A DNA stretch of 34,487 nucleotides from Hyphomicrobiales bacterium (lineage in GTDB: Bacteria; Pseudomonadota; Alphaproteobacteria; Rhizobiales; Rhizobiaceae), in assembly GCA_021775495.1 (NCBI GenBank), contig JAJFHT010000167.1, positions 1 to 34,487 on the forward strand, in the 5' to 3' direction. The position numbers were made by a program, and so were the translations under genes. Below are positions 25,940-34,253 of this stretch, piece after piece; the stretch's first letter is position 1; each line of letters opens with the position of its first letter. The notes under the pieces are model-generated. The model did not search any database. It worked only from the letters and a program-made list of their open reading frames with translations, and was not told where the DNA came from.

Positions 25940-26446
25940 ATGAGCGATCAAACGACAATTCGTTCAACAACGGCAGACGATCATGAATTGGTGAGCGATC
26001 TGCTGCTTGCGTCATACCCCGTACTGATGCGCGCCGGTTATTCCGATGCCGTGCTGGATGCGGCCCTACCGGCCATGACGCAAGCCAATCCGGTGCTGCT
26101 GGCATCCGGCACATTTTACGTTGTTCAGGACAATGATGGACTGGCGATTGGTTGCGGTGGCTGGACCTTCGAGCGGCCGGGCAGTGCGGAAATTGTCGAC
26201 GGGCTAGCGCATATTCGCCATTTTGCCACCCACCCAAACCGGACCGGCAAGGGAATCGGCCGGTTGGTTTATCAATGCTGCGAAAAAAATGCCCGCCAGG
26301 CCGGCGTAGGTCAGTTCGAGTGTTATTCCAGTCTGAACGCGGAAGGCTACTACGCGTCGCTTGGGTTCACCGCGATCGAACGTTTGAATGTGCCGATGGG
26401 TCCGGAAATAGTATTTCCCGCTGTTCGCATGACATGTTTCATCTAG
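25940..26446 (+). CDS. GNAT-family N-acetyltransferase
   Basis: A protein of 168 residues from the ATG at 25940 (MSDQTTIRST), which fits the usual distance to the acetyl-CoA site; the upstream in-frame start at 25841 runs through non-conserved sequence. Motif A is in HFATHPNRTGKGIGRLVYQC, where RTGKGIG binds the coenzyme, and motif B includes SLNAEGYYASLGF. The substrate is not predictable. The stop codon TAG is part of the first bases (CTAG) of a long palindromic repeat, so the C terminus may have been reshaped by that element. Confidence 0.9.
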   Translation: MSDQTTIRSTTADDHELVSDLLLASYPVLMRAGYSDAVLDAALPAMTQANPVLLASGTFYVVQDNDGLAIGCGGWTFERPGSAEIVDGLAHIRHFATHPNRTGKGIGRLVYQCCEKNARQAGVGQFECYSSLNAEGYYASLGFTAIERLNVPMGPEIVFPAVRMTCFI

Positions 26447-26621
26447 AGTGTATCTCGCTCATACGGGATCATTTGACTGGATTTTCGGGTTTGCTGGCAA
26501 GGCGCGTTCCATGCCGTGGTCTTTCATGACCACAAATGGAGCGCAACGCAGTCCAGCGGGCCCGTAAATCCAGCCTTCGGTGGGCCATCAAATGCTTCCG
26601 TATGAGCGAGATGCGCTCTAG
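26443..26621. repeat. Long hairpin repeat, copy A (179 bp)
   Basis: The element folds end to end. Outer arms 26443-26476 and 26588-26621 pair at 33 of 34 positions counting G-U. The middle stem 26477-26497 pairs with 26553-26573 at 20 of 21. The apical stem GCGTTCCAT (26504-26512) pairs with ATGGAGCGC (26536-26544). The tip GTGGTC (26516-26521) pairs with GACCAC (26528-26533). CCTTCGGTGGGCCA at 26574-26587 is left unpaired or forms a small side hairpin. It shares core blocks with copy B at 34254-34487. It carries no credible gene. It may be a miniature mobile element or a structured RNA. Confidence 0.8.
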
Positions 26622-26673
26622 GATCAGAGTTCGCACGCCGATCACACCAGACCCAATGCAAATGCAAAGGCGC

Positions 26674-27345
26674 ATGAAAATCCCCGATCAAACCCTACCC
26701 GTTCTCTATTCCTTCCGTCGTTGCCCCTATGCGATGCGCGCGCGCCTAGCGCTGTCGGTCAGCGGCCAGAGCTGCGAATTGCGCGAAGTCGTGCTGCGCG
26801 ACAAACCGGCGGAGATGATCGCGGCATCACCAAAGGCAACCGTGCCCGTCCTGATTGATGTTGATGGAGCGATTCTGGAGGAAAGCCTGCACATCATGTT
26901 GTGGGCGCTAGACAGGAATGATCCGGAGAACTGGCTCACACCCGAGAGCGGCGATCGGGATCAGATGCTCGACCTCATTGAGCGCATTGACGGTCTGTTC
27001 AAACACCACCTCGATCGCTATAAATACGCAAACCGCTACGACGGGGGCGCGGATCGGTCAATCGACCACCGGGCCGAGGCGCTGGGCCATTTACAGGAAC
27101 TTGAACACAGGCTGACACAGCACGACTATCTGTTCGGCGAACGCCTGTCACTGGCCGACATTGCCATCGCGCCTTTTGTCAGGCAGTTCGCCAATACCGA
27201 CGCCGAGTGGTTCGCCGCGCAACCGGTTCCGCGACTGCAGGCCTGGCTGACGAGATTTACCGGATCGGATCTGTTCCTGTCCTGCATGACAAAACATATT
27301 GCATGGGAAAATACCGGACCGGGCATCATCTTTCCTGCCGCCTGA
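26674..27345 (+). CDS. Glutathione S-transferase family protein
   Basis: A protein of 223 residues from the ATG at 26674, preceded by AAAGG; ATGs at 26656 and 26662 are alternatives. The N-terminal thioredoxin-like domain has the CxxA-type start SFRRCPYAMRARLAL with a glutaredoxin-like cysteine, the cis-proline in ATVPVLI and the ES pair in LEESLHIM that binds glutathione. The C-terminal helical domain includes LFGERLSLADIAIAPFVRQF. Substrate unknown. A long palindromic repeat fills the gap between this gene and the acetyltransferase gene upstream. Confidence 0.92.
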   Translation: MKIPDQTLPVLYSFRRCPYAMRARLALSVSGQSCELREVVLRDKPAEMIAASPKATVPVLIDVDGAILEESLHIMLWALDRNDPENWLTPESGDRDQMLDLIERIDGLFKHHLDRYKYANRYDGGADRSIDHRAEALGHLQELEHRLTQHDYLFGERLSLADIAIAPFVRQFANTDAEWFAAQPVPRLQAWLTRFTGSDLFLSCMTKHIAWENTGPGIIFPAA

Positions 27346-27398
27346 CGGATTTCCGGCATATGCGTATGTACCGCTGACCCGGAAATGGATATGTCCAG

Positions 27399-28283
27399 AT
27401 GATTGCCTGTCATCTGCGAGAGCTTCGACCATTGCAGCAACAATCAAATCTCAAGGCCTCGCTTTGGATGAGCGGGTGGCTGGCGGCGATGGTCACCATG
27501 GCGGTGGCTGGGCGCGAAACAGTATCCCAGCTGAGCGCATTCCAGGTCATGGAAATCAGGGCCATCATCGGGTTCTTCATGATATTGCCACTGGTGAAAC
27601 TGTCAGGCGGTTTCAAGGCAATGAAGCCGCGCCACCCGTGGCGTCATATCTGGCGCAACGTCGTCCACTATGGCGCGCAATATGCCTGGCTGGTTGCGGT
27701 CACGTTGATCCCTTTGGCCGAAGTCATCTCGATCGAATTCACCATGCCGATGTGGGTGGCGCTGCTGGCGGTGTTCACCATCGGCGAAAAGATGAACCGG
27801 TGGAAGATTATGGCGATTGTTCTTGGCCTTGTCGGCGTGTGGATCATCGTTCGGCCGGATGCCGGCCAGGTCGAGGCAGGCCAGCTCATTTCGCTCGCCG
27901 CCGCGCTGGGTTTCAGTGTCTCGGTCATCCTGGTGAAAAACCTGACGGGAACCGACGGCGTCGTCCGGATCATTTTCTGGATGCTGATCATTCAAGGCAT
28001 TATCGGAATCATTCCGGCCATCTATGTCTGGCAACCGGTACCCGCTGACCTTTGGAGCTGGGTCGTCCTGGTCGCCTTTTGCGGCACTTTTTCCCACTAT
28101 TGCATGGCGCGCGCTATGGTTCACGCCGACGCCACGATTGTCGTACCAATGGACTTTCTGCGTGTTCCCCTGACAGCGATCGTCGGCTGGCTCGTCTATA
28201 GCGAGGCGATCGATATCTACACCGCGGCAGGCGCGTCTTTGATTCTCCTTGGCAATCTGTTGAACCTTAAGAAGGTGAAATAG
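27399..28283 (+). CDS. DMT-superfamily transporter (EamA domains)
   Basis: A 294-residue inner-membrane protein with about ten hydrophobic segments in two EamA repeats. The first repeat ends with PLAEVISIEFTMPMWVALLA and GLVGVWIIVRPDAG; the second contains MVHADATIVVPMDFLRVPLT and ends with ASLILLGNLLNL. Family members export metabolites or take up small solutes; the substrate is unknown. It follows the GST gene after 53 bases on the same strand, so the two could be co-transcribed, which does not by itself imply a shared role. Confidence 0.92.
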   Translation: MIACHLRELRPLQQQSNLKASLWMSGWLAAMVTMAVAGRETVSQLSAFQVMEIRAIIGFFMILPLVKLSGGFKAMKPRHPWRHIWRNVVHYGAQYAWLVAVTLIPLAEVISIEFTMPMWVALLAVFTIGEKMNRWKIMAIVLGLVGVWIIVRPDAGQVEAGQLISLAAALGFSVSVILVKNLTGTDGVVRIIFWMLIIQGIIGIIPAIYVWQPVPADLWSWVVLVAFCGTFSHYCMARAMVHADATIVVPMDFLRVPLTAIVGWLVYSEAIDIYTAAGASLILLGNLLNLKKVK

Positions 28284-28418
28284 ACGGTTGCCCGGGAAAT
28301 AAACAAAACATTAGCCAAAGAACAAAGATCTCGGTTCCGGCGCAGCAAATTTCAACGGACCTTAAGCTGGCTCTGTCACTACAGCGGCATTGCAAAAACG
28401 GGTTTGGGGAAGCGCGTT

Positions 28419-28895
28419 ATGAGTATTTTGAAAATTTTGACGGCGGTCACGGTGATGTCCGCCGTCGCCGTCGAGATCGGCGAAACCTCTTCACAACCAT
28501 CACAGCCGGCGCAGGCCATCCATATGGATGAAGACCGTGTTGCGGTCAGCGGCTACGATCTGGTGTCTGTCACCAGCGGCAAGCAGGCCATCATGGGCCG
28601 TCCGCGATACCGGATCGAACATGAAGGCGTGAACTACCATTTCATTTCTGAGCGCAACGCACTTCAGTTCAAAGCCGACCCAAAAAAATTCCTGCCGGAG
28701 TTCGGCGGCTTCTGTGCCTATGGCGTGCGCATGGGACAACGCCACCGCGTTGATCCATCAGCATTCGAGATCGTCGATGGCCGTTTGTTCCTGTTCCTCG
28801 ACCGGGCAACGCGGAAGCTCTGGATGGAGAATGTAGATGGCAACATTGCCAGCGCCGAGCAGCAATGGTCTGCGGTTCAGCTGGCACAATTCTAG
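28419..28895 (+). CDS. YHS-domain protein, exported or membrane anchored
   Basis: A protein of 158 residues from the ATG at 28419, with GGGGAAG upstream; the TTG at 28404 is less likely. A hydrophobic start (residues 3-20) is followed by the YHS domain: VSGYDLVSV, then YHFISERNALQFKADPKKFL and EFGGFCAYGVRMGQRH, which carries the one conserved cysteine. YHS domains are thought to bind metals, but the ligand here is unproven. The stop codon TAG lies within CTAGTGCATTTC, a repeat end also found at 25597. Confidence 0.87.
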   Translation: MSILKILTAVTVMSAVAVEIGETSSQPSQPAQAIHMDEDRVAVSGYDLVSVTSGKQAIMGRPRYRIEHEGVNYHFISERNALQFKADPKKFLPEFGGFCAYGVRMGQRHRVDPSAFEIVDGRLFLFLDRATRKLWMENVDGNIASAEQQWSAVQLAQF

Positions 28896-28970
28896 TGCAT
28901 TTCCTGGCTTCGTGAAATCGCCGGAATTCGATTGCATTCCGCAAAACGAAGTGTACGGTGTTCTTACCGT
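28892..28970. repeat. Repeat end with nested hairpins after the YHS gene
   Basis: CTAGTGCATTTC at 28892-28903 is identical to 25597-25608. It leads into a nested hairpin: CTTCGT (28908-28913) with ACGAAG (28946-28951), and inside it CGGAAT (28922-28927) with ATTCCG (28936-28941). A second hairpin ACGGT/ACCGT with a 6-base loop follows at 28955-28970. It may end transcription of the YHS gene, though no U-run is present. The rest of the gap to 29084 shows nothing further. Confidence 0.5.
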
Positions 28971-29084
28971 TTGGACCCATATTACTGTTTCTCTGGGGGT
29001 GAGTGGTAGGGGTGCATCGTTGTTCCAACCTCTGTGCATCCCTTCAAACGGTTTCCGCTTCGTGCCTCTCAGAGCCCTATGGCC

Positions 29085-29534
29085 TCAGTCCTCGGCAATA
29101 TCCTCGGACCAGAGTTCCGGCTTTTCTTCGATGAACCGCTTCATCAGCGCAGCACAATCGGCATCGTCGGCAACGATCACTTCGACGCCGCGCTCACGCA
29201 GAAAATCCTCATTGCCGCCGAAATTAACATTCTCGCCGACCACAACGCGTGGAATGCCGAATTGTATGATCGTACCGGTGCACATCATGCAGGGTGACAG
29301 CGAGGTGTAGAGCGTCATCTTGCGATAGCTTTTCTGTCGGCCCGCCTTGCGCAGACAATCCATCTCGCCATGGGCGATCGGGTCGCCGCCCTGAACCCGC
29401 TGGTTTCGCCCCTGCGCCACCAGCCGGTCGCCCTCCGCCAGCGAAGAGCCGATCGGGCAGCCGCCTTCATTGTATCCGGCCAGCGCCTCTTCATAGGCAA
29501 TGCGCAGGAATTTTCTGTCTGTTTCGCTCAGCAA
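29085..29534 (-). CDS. Cytosine deaminase, fungal Fcy1-like zinc family
   Basis: A 149-residue protein starting at a TTG with GGAG 8 bases upstream; no ATG fits the conserved N terminus. The zinc site is H55 and E57 (HGE) with C82 and C85 (SPCMMC). The similarity to yeast cytosine deaminase is strong along the length: AYEEALAGYNEGGCPIG, LYTSLSPCMMCTGTIIQFGI, VVGENVNF, and the C-terminal FIEEKPELWSEDI. The family turns cytosine into uracil and ammonia. It is the last gene of a nucleoside-type importer operon, starting 11 bases after the permease gene stops. Confidence 0.88.
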   Translation of the reverse strand: MLSETDRKFLRIAYEEALAGYNEGGCPIGSSLAEGDRLVAQGRNQRVQGGDPIAHGEMDCLRKAGRQKSYRKMTLYTSLSPCMMCTGTIIQFGIPRVVVGENVNFGGNEDFLRERGVEVIVADDADCAALMKRFIEEKPELWSEDIAED

Positions 29535-29545
29535 GAAACTGTCTC

Positions 29546-30493
29546 CTATACTCTTTCACCGCGCCGGAACGGCACCAGTAGGGCATGCGGATATTTGGCT
29601 TTCCGCGCCATCACCACCATGGCCAGAATCGACATTACATAGGGCAGGGCGAGGAAGAACTGGTAGGGGATGAAAGCGCCTGCTGATTGCTGCGCCCGTA
29701 CCTGCAAAGCTTCCAGCCCGGCAAACAGCAGCGCGCCGACCAGCGCCTTGCCCGGCCGCCATGACGCAAAGATCACCAATGCAACGCAGATCCAGCCGCG
29801 GCCATTGATCATGCCGAAATAGAACGCGTCGAACCACGACATGGTGATAAAGGCGCCGCCGATCGCCATCAGCGCGCTGCCGACGGCAACCGCGCCGGTC
29901 CGAACGGCCAGAACATTGATGCCTTGCGCTTCCACCGCCACCGGATTCTCGCCGGCCATGCGCACCGCCAGGCCGAGTGGGGTGCGGTACAGCACGTACC
30001 AGGTGACCGGCACGGCCAGAATAGCCAGATAAGTCAGAGGGGACTGGCTGAACAATGCCTCGCCGATGATTGGCAGGTCCGACAGGACGGGAATCGGTAA
30101 TTCCTGGAAGGGCTCGATTTTTGGCGGCGTCGTTGCCGACGGCAAAAGCATGCGGGAAACGAAATAGCTCAGCGCCGAGGCAAACAGCGTGATGCCGATG
30201 CCGGTAACATGTTGCGACAGCCCCAGATGCACTGTGAAACCGGCATGCAGCAATCCGAACAGCGCCCCGAGGCAGGCAGCGAACAGAACACCGCCCCACA
30301 AGCCGCCGCCCTGGTAAACCCACATCCATCCCGACATCGCGCCAACTGTCATGATGCCTTCGATACCGAGATTGAGAACCCCGGCACGTTCGCAGATCAA
30401 CTCGCCCAATGTGCCGAAGATCAGCGGGCTGACGATGCGGATGGTCGCGGCCCAGAATCCGGCGGTCAGCAGAATCTCGAAAATGTCGCTCAT
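29546..30493 (-). CDS. ABC transporter permease 2, nucleoside-type importer
   Basis: A 315-residue permease of the BPD_transp_2 (LivH/RbsC-like) class with eight or more hydrophobic segments. Conserved blocks are TLGELICERAGVLNLGIEGIM near residues 28-48, GLSQHVTGIGITLFASALSY, and MAGENPVAVEAQGINV. Its start codon overlaps the stop of the upstream permease gene as ATGA, so translation is coupled. Sister proteins (NupC/YufQ-like) form a heterodimer with permease 1 for purine or pyrimidine nucleoside uptake. Confidence 0.94.
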   Translation of the reverse strand: MSDIFEILLTAGFWAATIRIVSPLIFGTLGELICERAGVLNLGIEGIMTVGAMSGWMWVYQGGGLWGGVLFAACLGALFGLLHAGFTVHLGLSQHVTGIGITLFASALSYFVSRMLLPSATTPPKIEPFQELPIPVLSDLPIIGEALFSQSPLTYLAILAVPVTWYVLYRTPLGLAVRMAGENPVAVEAQGINVLAVRTGAVAVGSALMAIGGAFITMSWFDAFYFGMINGRGWICVALVIFASWRPGKALVGALLFAGLEALQVRAQQSAGAFIPYQFFLALPYVMSILAMVVMARKAKYPHALLVPFRRGERV

Positions 30494-31545
30494 GACCGCC
30501 ACCGCACCAGAAACTGGCTGAACATCACGCTGACGAGAACCGCCAGCACTGAGACACCCACCAGCACATCGGCTATGTAGCTGGGAATATTGACGGCACG
30601 ACTCATGGCGTCTGCGCCGACATAGACCGCCGACAGAAAGATCGCCGCCGGTATGACACCGAGCGGACTGAGCTGCGCCAGCATGGCGACGGCAATGCCG
30701 GTGTAGCCAAATCCGGGTGACAGATCGAGCGTCAGATAACCTTTCAGCCCGGCGGTTTCGCTGACCCCGGCCATACCGGCCAGCCCGCCTGAGATCAGCG
30801 CGGTGATGATCACCGTCCGATTGACCCTGATGCCGGAAAATTCCGCTGCCCCGGCATTGAAACCGACGGCTCGAATTTCGTAACCAAGGACGGTGAAGCG
30901 CATGATTGCCCACATCGCGACGGCCATCAGAACCGCGATGATCAGGCCGAAATGCAATCGGCCCTTGGCCAGCAAGGCCGGCAACACGCCCTCATCTACG
31001 ATTGAAGCGGCCTGTGGCCAGCCCAATGACATCGGGTCCTTCCAAGGTCCTTCAAGCAGGTAACTGACGACCAGCAACACTACAAAGTTCAACAGCAGGG
31101 TGGTCACCACCTCGTCGACCTTCAACCGGGTCTTCAGCAGCACCGGGATGATCAGCAGCAATCCGCCGGCGATCGCCCCGACAAGCATCAGCAACGGGAT
31201 CATCAGAACGGCTGGCAGGGTGATCAGACCGGTGCCGAAGAATGTTGCCGCCAGTGCCCCGGCATAGAGCTGGCCCTCGGCGCCGATATTGTAGAATTTC
31301 GCCCGGAAGGCGACCGCTACCGCCAGCCCGGTGAAAATCAGCGGGATGGATCGGGTCAAGGTTTCATTGATCGCGAAGGAGGATCCAAAGGCGCCCTTGA
31401 ACAAAAGCACGTAAGCCGTCGGGACCGATGTGCCGGTCCACATGATCAGCACCGAGCACAGCACCAGCGCCGCGGCGACGGCCCAAACCGGCGCCATGGC
31501 GGCGCGAAACAGGGAGACCGAGGCTCTCGGTTCGATAATGATCAT
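30490..31545 (-). CDS. ABC transporter permease 1, nucleoside-type importer
   Basis: A 351-residue membrane protein of the same class, resembling NupB/YufP. The family block FRAKFYNIGAEGQLYAGALAA is near residues 80-100, DEVVTTLLLNFV follows, and GFNAGAAEFSGIRVNRTVI is the later coupling region. Both ends overlap neighbouring genes by four bases (ATGA), giving a tightly coupled ATPase-permease-permease order. It would form the membrane channel together with the 29546-30493 product. Confidence 0.94.
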   Translation of the reverse strand: MIIIEPRASVSLFRAAMAPVWAVAAALVLCSVLIMWTGTSVPTAYVLLFKGAFGSSFAINETLTRSIPLIFTGLAVAVAFRAKFYNIGAEGQLYAGALAATFFGTGLITLPAVLMIPLLMLVGAIAGGLLLIIPVLLKTRLKVDEVVTTLLLNFVVLLVVSYLLEGPWKDPMSLGWPQAASIVDEGVLPALLAKGRLHFGLIIAVLMAVAMWAIMRFTVLGYEIRAVGFNAGAAEFSGIRVNRTVIITALISGGLAGMAGVSETAGLKGYLTLDLSPGFGYTGIAVAMLAQLSPLGVIPAAIFLSAVYVGADAMSRAVNIPSYIADVLVGVSVLAVLVSVMFSQFLVRWRS

Positions 31546-33056
31546 GCCGCCTTCTCTCCGCCGTCCTGACCGGCCATCATCAGACCGATCTCGGCAATGC
31601 TGCGCGCCTCGCTCGGCAAGGCCTCGCTCAACCGACCGTGCGAAAGAACTGCGATGCGGTCGGACAACGCCATCAACTCGTCCAGGTCTTCCGAAATCAG
31701 GAGGATACCGGCGCCTCGGGCGCGTGCCTCCAGCAACCGTTCCTGGACATAGGCAATTGCGCCTTCGTCCAGACCGCGCACCGGCTGATTGGCAAGGATG
31801 AAGGAAGGTTCGCGCGACAGCGCGCGGGCAAGGATCAGCTTTTGCATATTGCCGCCGGACAGCAGTTTGGTCTCGGCATCCGGCCCCTCGCAGCGCACAT
31901 CGAATTCAGCGATCTGTTTTTCAGCCCGTGCCGTTGCGCGGCCACGGTCAACAATGCCCCAACGCGAAACGGCGTCGGAACGCAAATCTTCCGAGATCAG
32001 GTTTTCCCAGATCTCCATATCGCCGACCACACCGCGTGCGTGGCGGTCCTCCGGTATCCGGCCGACACCGGCATTGACGATCGCTCGCGGCCGGCCCGCC
32101 GGCAAAGGCGCACCATGCAGCTGCACCGTGCCAGAGAACCCGGATGCCAGGCCGCACAGCACATCGGCAAGCGCCTGTTGTCCGTTTCCGGAGACGCCGG
32201 CGATGCCGATGATTTCATGCGCATGGACGGTAAGGCTGACATCTGCCAGTGCCGCAGCACTGTCTCCCGAAGTTGTCAGACGGGAGATTTCTAGGATTGC
32301 CTTGCCGGCCTGCATCGGTTCCGGTTTGGGCCGGGTAACTGTTCGGCCGACCATCATTTCGGCCAGTTGCGCCTTGTCGGCATCCTTTGTCACCACGCTA
32401 CCAACCATGGCGCCACGGCGCAGTACCGCGACACGGTCACTGACCGCAAGAATCTCGTGCAGCTTGTGCGAGATGAAAATGACCGCCAGCCCTTTTTCGG
32501 TCAGCGATTTCAGGGTCGCGAACAGGCTGTCCGCTTCCTGGGGTGTCAGCACCGCTGTCGGTTCATCGAGGATCAGGATACGGGCGTCACGATAAAGCGC
32601 CTTGAGGATTTCGACCCGTTGCCGCTCTCCGACCGAGATGTCGCCGACAAGCGCATCCGGATCCACCTGCAGGCCGTAATCCCTGGCCATGGCAGCAATC
32701 TTGTCGCGTGCGGCTTTGGTGTTCTGCCGCCAGGACCACAGCCCCTCGGTACCGAGCATGATGTTCTCAAGCACAGTGAGATTGGCTGCCAGTGTGAAAT
32801 GCTGGTGAACCATGCCGACGCCGGCATTGATAGCGGCCTGGGTCGAGCCGGGCGCGAGTGGCTTCCCGTCGACCAGTATCTCGCCCTGATCGGCCTGGTA
32901 GTGGCCGAACAGGATGTTCATCAATGTCGTCTTGCCGGCGCCGTTTTCACCGAGCAGGGCAAGCACCTCGCCCGGCTCGATGACCAGCGAGACCGCATCA
33001 TTTGCGGTCAGCGATCCGAAGCGTTTGGTAACGCCGCGAAATTCCAGAGCCGGCAT
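31542..33056 (-). CDS. ABC transporter double ATPase, nucleoside-type importer
   Basis: A 504-residue protein with two ATPase domains. The first has Walker A GENGAGKT at 36-43, the signature SVGERQRVEILKAL and Walker B ILILDEPTAVLTP. The second has a degenerate Walker A (GVSGNGQQAL), the signature LSGGNMQKLILARAL and a changed Walker B, FILANQPVRGLD, with asparagine and glutamine in place of the usual aspartate-glutamate. One weak site is typical of sugar and nucleoside importers of this class. It follows the binding-protein gene after 21 bases. Confidence 0.95.
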   Translation of the reverse strand: MPALEFRGVTKRFGSLTANDAVSLVIEPGEVLALLGENGAGKTTLMNILFGHYQADQGEILVDGKPLAPGSTQAAINAGVGMVHQHFTLAANLTVLENIMLGTEGLWSWRQNTKAARDKIAAMARDYGLQVDPDALVGDISVGERQRVEILKALYRDARILILDEPTAVLTPQEADSLFATLKSLTEKGLAVIFISHKLHEILAVSDRVAVLRRGAMVGSVVTKDADKAQLAEMMVGRTVTRPKPEPMQAGKAILEISRLTTSGDSAAALADVSLTVHAHEIIGIAGVSGNGQQALADVLCGLASGFSGTVQLHGAPLPAGRPRAIVNAGVGRIPEDRHARGVVGDMEIWENLISEDLRSDAVSRWGIVDRGRATARAEKQIAEFDVRCEGPDAETKLLSGGNMQKLILARALSREPSFILANQPVRGLDEGAIAYVQERLLEARARGAGILLISEDLDELMALSDRIAVLSHGRLSEALPSEARSIAEIGLMMAGQDGGEKAA

Positions 33057-33077
33057 GACAACGAATCCGAAAGCCGG

Positions 33078-34079
33078 TCAGAACGACGATTTCGGTTCTT
33101 CATCATTGATCTCGACAGTGAAGCTGCCGGCCATGATCTGCGCCTTGATTTCCTCGACCTTGGCTTTCGCTTCGGCGGGGATCTTGTCGTCGAACTCGTA
33201 GAACGGTGCAAGGCTGGCGCCGCCCTTCTGCATCATCGTCCATTCCTTGTAGTTCTCGCCCTTGAAGGTACCGGCTTTTACCAGCGAGACCGCATGGGCG
33301 ATCGCCGCCTCCATGTGCCACAGCGCCGAAGTGACGACGACGTTTTCGCCGTTTTCTTCCTTGTTCATGTCATTGACATTGCCGAAGGCAAGAACGCCCT
33401 TATCCCGCGCTGCGCCGACCACACCGGCACGTTCGGCATACATGATATCGGCGCCGGCCTCGACCTGTGCAAAGGCCGCTTCTTTGGCTTTCGGCGGATC
33501 GTACCAGGAACCGATAAAGGTGACCTTGTACTGGATGTCCGGATCCACCGAGCGCGCGCCATTGATGAAAGCATGGAAAAGCCGGTTGACCTCGCCGATC
33601 GGATACCCGCCGACCATGCCGAGTTTTTTGGTCTTGGTCATATGGCCGGCAATAATGCCCATCAGGTAACAGGGTTCGTGGATGTAGTTGTCGAACACGG
33701 AGAAGTTCGAGCCATGTGCGTCGAACGGATCGCCCATCAGAAAGGCGATGTCGGGATATTCGTCGGCGACCTTGCGCGCTTCCTTGGAGATGCCGAACGC
33801 CTCGCCGACAATCAGCTTGACGCCGCTTTCGCAATATTCGCGCAGCACACGGATATAGTCGGTATTGGAAACTTTTTCGGAAAACACATATTCGATGTCG
33901 CCTTTCGCCTCGGCAGCCTTCAGGCCGAGATGCAGGCGGGCATCCCATTTCTGCTGGATCGGCTGGGTATAGATGCCGGCCACCTTGATCGTGTCGGCAA
34001 TTGCCGGCCGAAGGCCGAATGCGGTCGCACCGGTCGCCGCGGCAACCATAGTGTTGAAGGAACGGCGGTTCAGTTTCAT
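33078..34079 (-). CDS. BMP-family ABC transporter substrate-binding protein
   Basis: A 333-residue protein from the ATG at 34079, preceded by GGGGAAA; the in-frame extension to 34118 lacks conserved residues. The start MKLNRRSFNTMVAAATGATA has a twin-arginine pattern and ends near RPAIAD, so export by Tat is likely. The mature part has the BMP/PnrA fold, with VAGIYTQPIQQKWDARLHLG at its start and GMVGGYPIGEVNRLFHAFIN in the middle. PnrA-type proteins bind purine nucleosides; the cytosine deaminase at the operon end suggests a pyrimidine base or nucleoside, which is an inference. Confidence 0.92.
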   Translation of the reverse strand: MKLNRRSFNTMVAAATGATAFGLRPAIADTIKVAGIYTQPIQQKWDARLHLGLKAAEAKGDIEYVFSEKVSNTDYIRVLREYCESGVKLIVGEAFGISKEARKVADEYPDIAFLMGDPFDAHGSNFSVFDNYIHEPCYLMGIIAGHMTKTKKLGMVGGYPIGEVNRLFHAFINGARSVDPDIQYKVTFIGSWYDPPKAKEAAFAQVEAGADIMYAERAGVVGAARDKGVLAFGNVNDMNKEENGENVVVTSALWHMEAAIAHAVSLVKAGTFKGENYKEWTMMQKGGASLAPFYEFDDKIPAEAKAKVEEIKAQIMAGSFTVEINDEEPKSSF

Positions 34080-34253
34080 GGCGTCAGTTTCCCCTATTTT
34101 TGAAGTTTTGTTGACCAACGTTAACGCAAAGTCAGTTTTTTATCAATCGGTCAAAATTTTGTGGCGTTTCTCAACCGCCATGCAATCCGGTGGCGCCGGT
34201 CCGAAGGTGGCGCCAATTCGAATGTCCGCAAAAATGTTAGACCCTTTCCTGAT
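34080..34253. promoter_or_regulatory. Upstream region of the BMP transporter operon
   Basis: The 174 bases before the operon hold no supported gene. Read on the minus strand, TTGATA is followed 17 bases later by TAACGT, a weak promoter candidate (about 34117-34145). An 8-bp palindrome CGTTAACG at 34119-34126 lies next to it and could be an operator. Neither is strong evidence. Confidence 0.35.

Noticed and set aside
26443-26621. Copy A as an insertion sequence with terminal inverted repeats
   Set aside because: The element is 179 bases long, carries no transposase and pairs along its whole length rather than only at the ends, so at most it is a non-autonomous miniature element.
32367-34103. 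A 578-codon open frame on the plus strand opposite the ATPase and binding-protein genes
   Set aside because: It is antisense to two well-recognised genes with strong family motifs. Long antisense frames are expected in GC-rich DNA, and its translation shows no domain, signal or plausible ribosome binding site.
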